This document shows positions 60,336 through 64,000 of a stretch of DNA of 64,000 nucleotides, one piece after another. The DNA is from Charina bottae. Lineage: Eukaryota; Chordata; Lepidosauria; Squamata; Charinaidae. Below the pieces are notes generated by a model, which saw only the letters and a list, made by a program, of their open reading frames with translations, made no database searches and was not told the DNA's origin. The stretch is from the NCBI GenBank assembly GCA_023362775.1, contig JALMGJ010000005.1, positions 41,251,463-41,315,462 of the forward strand, in the 5' to 3' direction. Position 1 is the stretch's first letter. The number at the start of each line of letters is the position of its first letter. The translations under genes and the position numbers were made by a program.

Positions 60336-63300
60336 GTAGAACTTAAGAAGCAGTAACTTGCCTTTAAAAATCTGAGCAAATATACAGCAGAGGCAAGAAC
60401 AAAGAATGTTTTGATGCATGGGTTAGTTTATAAATGTTGTAGTAATGATTTATTGTATTAACAGGGTGAACTAAATGATCTTTGTGGCATATTCCAAACG
60501 TGATGCTATGCTTCCTAGCTACTATGCTATGCCAGTGCCAGCACACTGCTCATCACATCATAACACTGAACAGAATGTATTGTGAGAACTGACAACTTAT
60601 TTGCCAAAACCTCCTGTACCTTTTACTGGGTTAGCCCAGGATGCCATGCCTGTCTGTAGCTTGGGAAACAGTCTTGAGTTTCTGAACATAATTGCAGATG
60701 TTGTATTCCCAACTTTGCTGCTCCGTCCTCTCACCCACTCTGCTGCCTTGCCTGCTGTGGAGTAAAGTGTATTGCAGCCTGAATTAGATGTATGGAGTAT
60801 GAAAAAGGAATTGAGCCAAAGCTACAATCTCACTCAGTGTTTGAAAGCATTTTAAAGTATAGGTGCCACCTCCAGCCACCAATGCAAATATTCTACTTTT
60901 TTGCATCTTCTCTGAGAATGACTGGGCAGGGTTGGACCTGGTTGATATTTAGACAGGAGGCCACCAGAAAAGCCCAAAGCTGAGGCTAGACTGGGAACAT
61001 GAAAAAGCATTCCACAAGAAGGCAATTAGCAAACACTTTTGTATTGCTACCAAGAAAACAACATGAAGTTCTCCACCAGGTGTCAAATTCAACAACAACT
61101 CCTTCTCCTGTCTCTAGATACAGAATCTTTGGTGAAGGATAGAAAATGATATTGTGAAAGGGGCATGGCACTCTCTCAGACTAAAAGAAAACAGAAAACC
61201 AAAATTTAGTGTCACTTACAGTTGAAGAAAATAACCTGCAAAGATTTAACCCAACATAGTAAAAATGAGAAGTAAAATATTTTCTTTCCTTTACACTTTC
61301 TTCCCCTAAAATGTGGACAACATCCAGTTCAGAAGTAAAGATGGTTTTCTCAATCAGGAATTATTAAGAAATGTAGGTGCTTCAATGGTTTTTGAACCAC
61401 TTGCTTTGTTTCAGGAAACCTAATGGACAGTGTCTAGTATATGGAAATAGTCTATTAAATTTTATTCTTTGGACTGCTGACAGTCAGTCAAGAAATGTTA
61501 ACTGCAGTGATGCAGATAATATGGAGTAAAGGCATCAGAAGACTTGTACATAGTAATGCAACAGCTGGCATATGGGGTAGTGCAGCTGCAGTGGAGTTTG
61601 AGCATATTTCCTTGGATTTGGCAAGAAGGGGAAGCAACTTCTATTTTAATAAGTCAGTTGAAACCCATAGACTCAGCTTCTTGTTCTCCAGGTTAACATG
61701 AGTGAATTTCCATAACTAGGTATCAGTATTCTAAACCTGAGCTGCAAGAAGCTTATTTTAAAGCTTATACTTGCCTTATATGTGTCCCCTGAAGAAATAT
61801 GACAATCTCTTTTTTAAACAACACGATTAAGAATAATTATTTTTCCAATCTCTGTTAAGAAAATTCCACAAAGTTGGAATTGGTTCACCTCATAATATGC
61901 CCATCTTTTGACACTATACAATATTCCCACTCTAATTAAACTATACAAAAAAGTGTTTGTGGAGAATCTAGTTTTTTAAAAAATACTAAAAGAACAAAAT
62001 AGAATTGTTGAACAGCAAAATGAAATAGCACAGTGTTCTGGACTGTTTCTGGTCACATAAAGTCATAGCAGCTTGTGAATGCTGGGCCAATCTGTTCTAT
62101 AGGATTCCTCCTGTGGCTCAGGTCCTTTTCTGCACTGGCAGTAGTGCATCAAAGTAATTATCGGACTTGCTGCTCCGTTACTCAAGAGATTATTTTTCCT
62201 ACAGGCATTTCCAAGTTTCTGCTCTATGGGAACCATCAGCAGCATCTGCTCGTTAATCCATAGCCCCTTGGAGATAAACAGGACTACTTCCTCCATATAG
62301 GTTTTGTATCCAAAGTAGTGCCCACATCACTTTTTGATATTCAATTATAGTAAAAATCCACTTTGTTGATCTCAATTTAAGACTGAATATGGTATAATAG
62401 GATTGAGCAGCCTAAATGTTTACGCAAGAGTTGGATGTTACAACTGTGTCCTTGCATTGTCTGTTCTGTGACAGTAACGACACATGGAGAAATCCCCATT
62501 TGTTTTCCCAAAGACAGTGTTCTTTCCACATCATTTTAGATCACTTATTGTTGAAATGCATTTTGACTAAATTTCTATACAATGAAGAATGAGTTTAAAC
62601 ACTGTACTAATTCATAATGTGGTTTGTTTGGTTCTTGGTTTAATATATTATGTGAACTTAGCCATTTTGGTTTATTCAATGAATCATGGTTAAACAAACC
62701 AGTGTGTGTGAATCATTCTAGAAGAGTGTAATAGAAAGGTTAAAAGTATCCAAGCAAAAGATGAAAAGTCTTATTTCGACCACTTACCCATCGTGTATGG
62801 GCCCAAATTCAGTATGTATGAACACAAATATTTTCACCTTTTTCCAGTTTGTGATTATTCAAATATAGGGAGGATGGATTATCAAGTTATCTTCCAGGTC
62901 AGAGGCTTCCATTGTCTTGTGCTAGAAGACACAACTACTTAGTCCTAGCAGTCCTAAGACTTTCCTAGGAAAATCCGAGAAATGTGTATGCCATCTAGAA
63001 TTGCTAGATGACGTAGCCTATAAATAAATGTAAATATGTACATTTCAAATTTGAGGAATATGTCATGCATGTCATCACAAAGTAGTGGCTATGGAGGTAT
63101 GCCATTAATAGTTAACGTGATAAGCATGACCAAGCCCGTATGTCTGCAAAATGGTGCTGGTAATATACATGTTGGCACTGTAGACAGAACCACAGGCACA
63201 GAATTCCTTGAACTACATTTCTCTCAAAAACACCTCTCAGATTTTGTCTAACTATTCATAATACAAAAGCTATTTATCTCATAAATGATCCACTCACCCC

Positions 63301-64000
63301 ACATACTGATCCCCATTCAGGATCCACTGATTCATTGCTCATTTCTCTCTCAGGTTTGCCCCTCTGCACTGCTTCCTCTTCCCACTAATCAGATGACACT
63401 TATACCTCCTTCCTACTGCAAGGCAGTAACAAGGAGGCCGGTCACTTTTCTGGGTGGTTGGAGAGGTACATCAAAGCAAAAGTATGGCTTCCAACTGCCC
63501 ACAATGTTTACTTCATAAGAATATTTTGGGTCCTTTTTGGCCTGGGGATATTCTCTAGTATAAAAATAGCAGGTGGCTACAGGCCAGCTCTTCAGGCTGA
63601 AGCACTCCTAGCCACTGTGAAAAAGAAGAGAGAGCCAGCAGGGACAGTGGGAGTTGTCTCTCGATACAGCGGTGCCCATGAGCATCATTTAAATATTCCT
63701 GTCCCAGGGAAGGGAATAGAAATTGTTGCAGTCAGGGGGTCCCATTGGAACAAGAGTGGACTAAAAGTAATTAATGCTTGTATATAGACATTGCCTAAAT
63801 GAGGGGTGGAGAACTTGTGTGCACCTCTAATTCTCGCTGAACATCGGCTCCCACTATTCCTAATCTGTGATTGTGCTAGCTAGTCTGATGAGAGCTCAAG
63901 TGTGATAGCCGCTGGATCAATGATTCCCCATCCTTGGTATACAGCAGCTCCAGTCTGGGGGAGATAGGTAGACTACAGCATGGGTACATGTCTCGGTGTG

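Larger units (their letters stand above)
59011..64000. other. Intergenic DNA downstream of HPSE2
   Basis: It holds a Sauria SINE 3' fragment (59848-59971) and a GC-rich repeat (59997-60335). From 60340 to 64000 the sequence is AT-rich with only short ORFs of no recognisable family; a decayed repeat with AGGGGTGG and CCATCC-like ends lies near 63800-63945. No second gene is supported in this part. Confidence 0.5.

Noticed and set aside
63458..63787. 109-codon open frame near the right edge
   Set aside because: No recognisable family, no splice or promoter context and no unusual codon pattern; chance ORF length for this region.
1..64000. CRISPR array, bacterial operons, riboswitches or origins
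   Set aside because: The window is vertebrate nuclear DNA with spliced exons; no regularly spaced repeats with unique spacers are present.

Overview
The window is eukaryotic and almost certainly from a squamate reptile (lizard or snake). It holds one recognisable protein-coding gene broken by long AT-rich introns. Its repeats are typical of squamates: a tRNA-derived Sauria-type SINE and its truncated relative, Bov-B (RTE) LINE pieces, CR1-like LINEs, an L1-derived element, a Penelope-like element, hAT-type miniature transposons and many microsatellites. Species cannot be fixed from sequence alone.

The gene is HPSE2 (heparanase-2) on the + strand. Nine coding exons are visible: 11791-11960, 12424-12595, 23631-23678, 38379-38472, 41361-41467, 48285-48399, 54085-54230, 56896-57042 and 58144-58309. 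All have consensus AG/GT boundaries and their phases join into one uninterrupted frame of 387 residues ending at TAG 58307-58309. They are the C-terminal two thirds of the protein. The first coding exons and the promoter lie to the left of the window. If the gene has 12 exons as in human, these are exons 4-12. The frame keeps the Glu of the GH79 acid/base motif (N-E-P), but the segment that should carry the nucleophile reads W-L-E-G instead of the W-L-G-E of active heparanase. This fits the known lack of heparanase activity in heparanase-2.

Layout: 1-11790 is an upstream intron with an open Bov-B frame at the left edge, a (TATG)n/(ATTC)n tract, a CR1-like LINE and a decayed Bov-B. 11961-23630 carries two compact exons, then a repeat-rich intron with LINE pieces, decayed Bov-B and microsatellites. 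23679-38378 is the largest intron; it holds a TA-flanked MITE, a complete Sauria SINE with target-site duplication, a 2.1-kb internally deleted L1-like element with 21-bp target-site duplication, a GC-rich hAT-type element, an ancient CR1 with a nested SINE, and a 1.36-kb inverted Penelope dimer. 38473-58143 contains the remaining exons, a possible solo LTR, two more hAT-type MITEs, a long foldback and several LINE tails. 58310-64000 is the 3' UTR followed by intergenic DNA with a Sauria SINE 3' fragment and a GC-rich CCAAT-containing repeat.

No second host gene was found. The strongest unusual structure is the head-to-head Penelope palindrome at 34510-35872, bounded by 14-bp direct repeats. 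One arm keeps an open GIY-YIG reading frame and the other is frameshifted.
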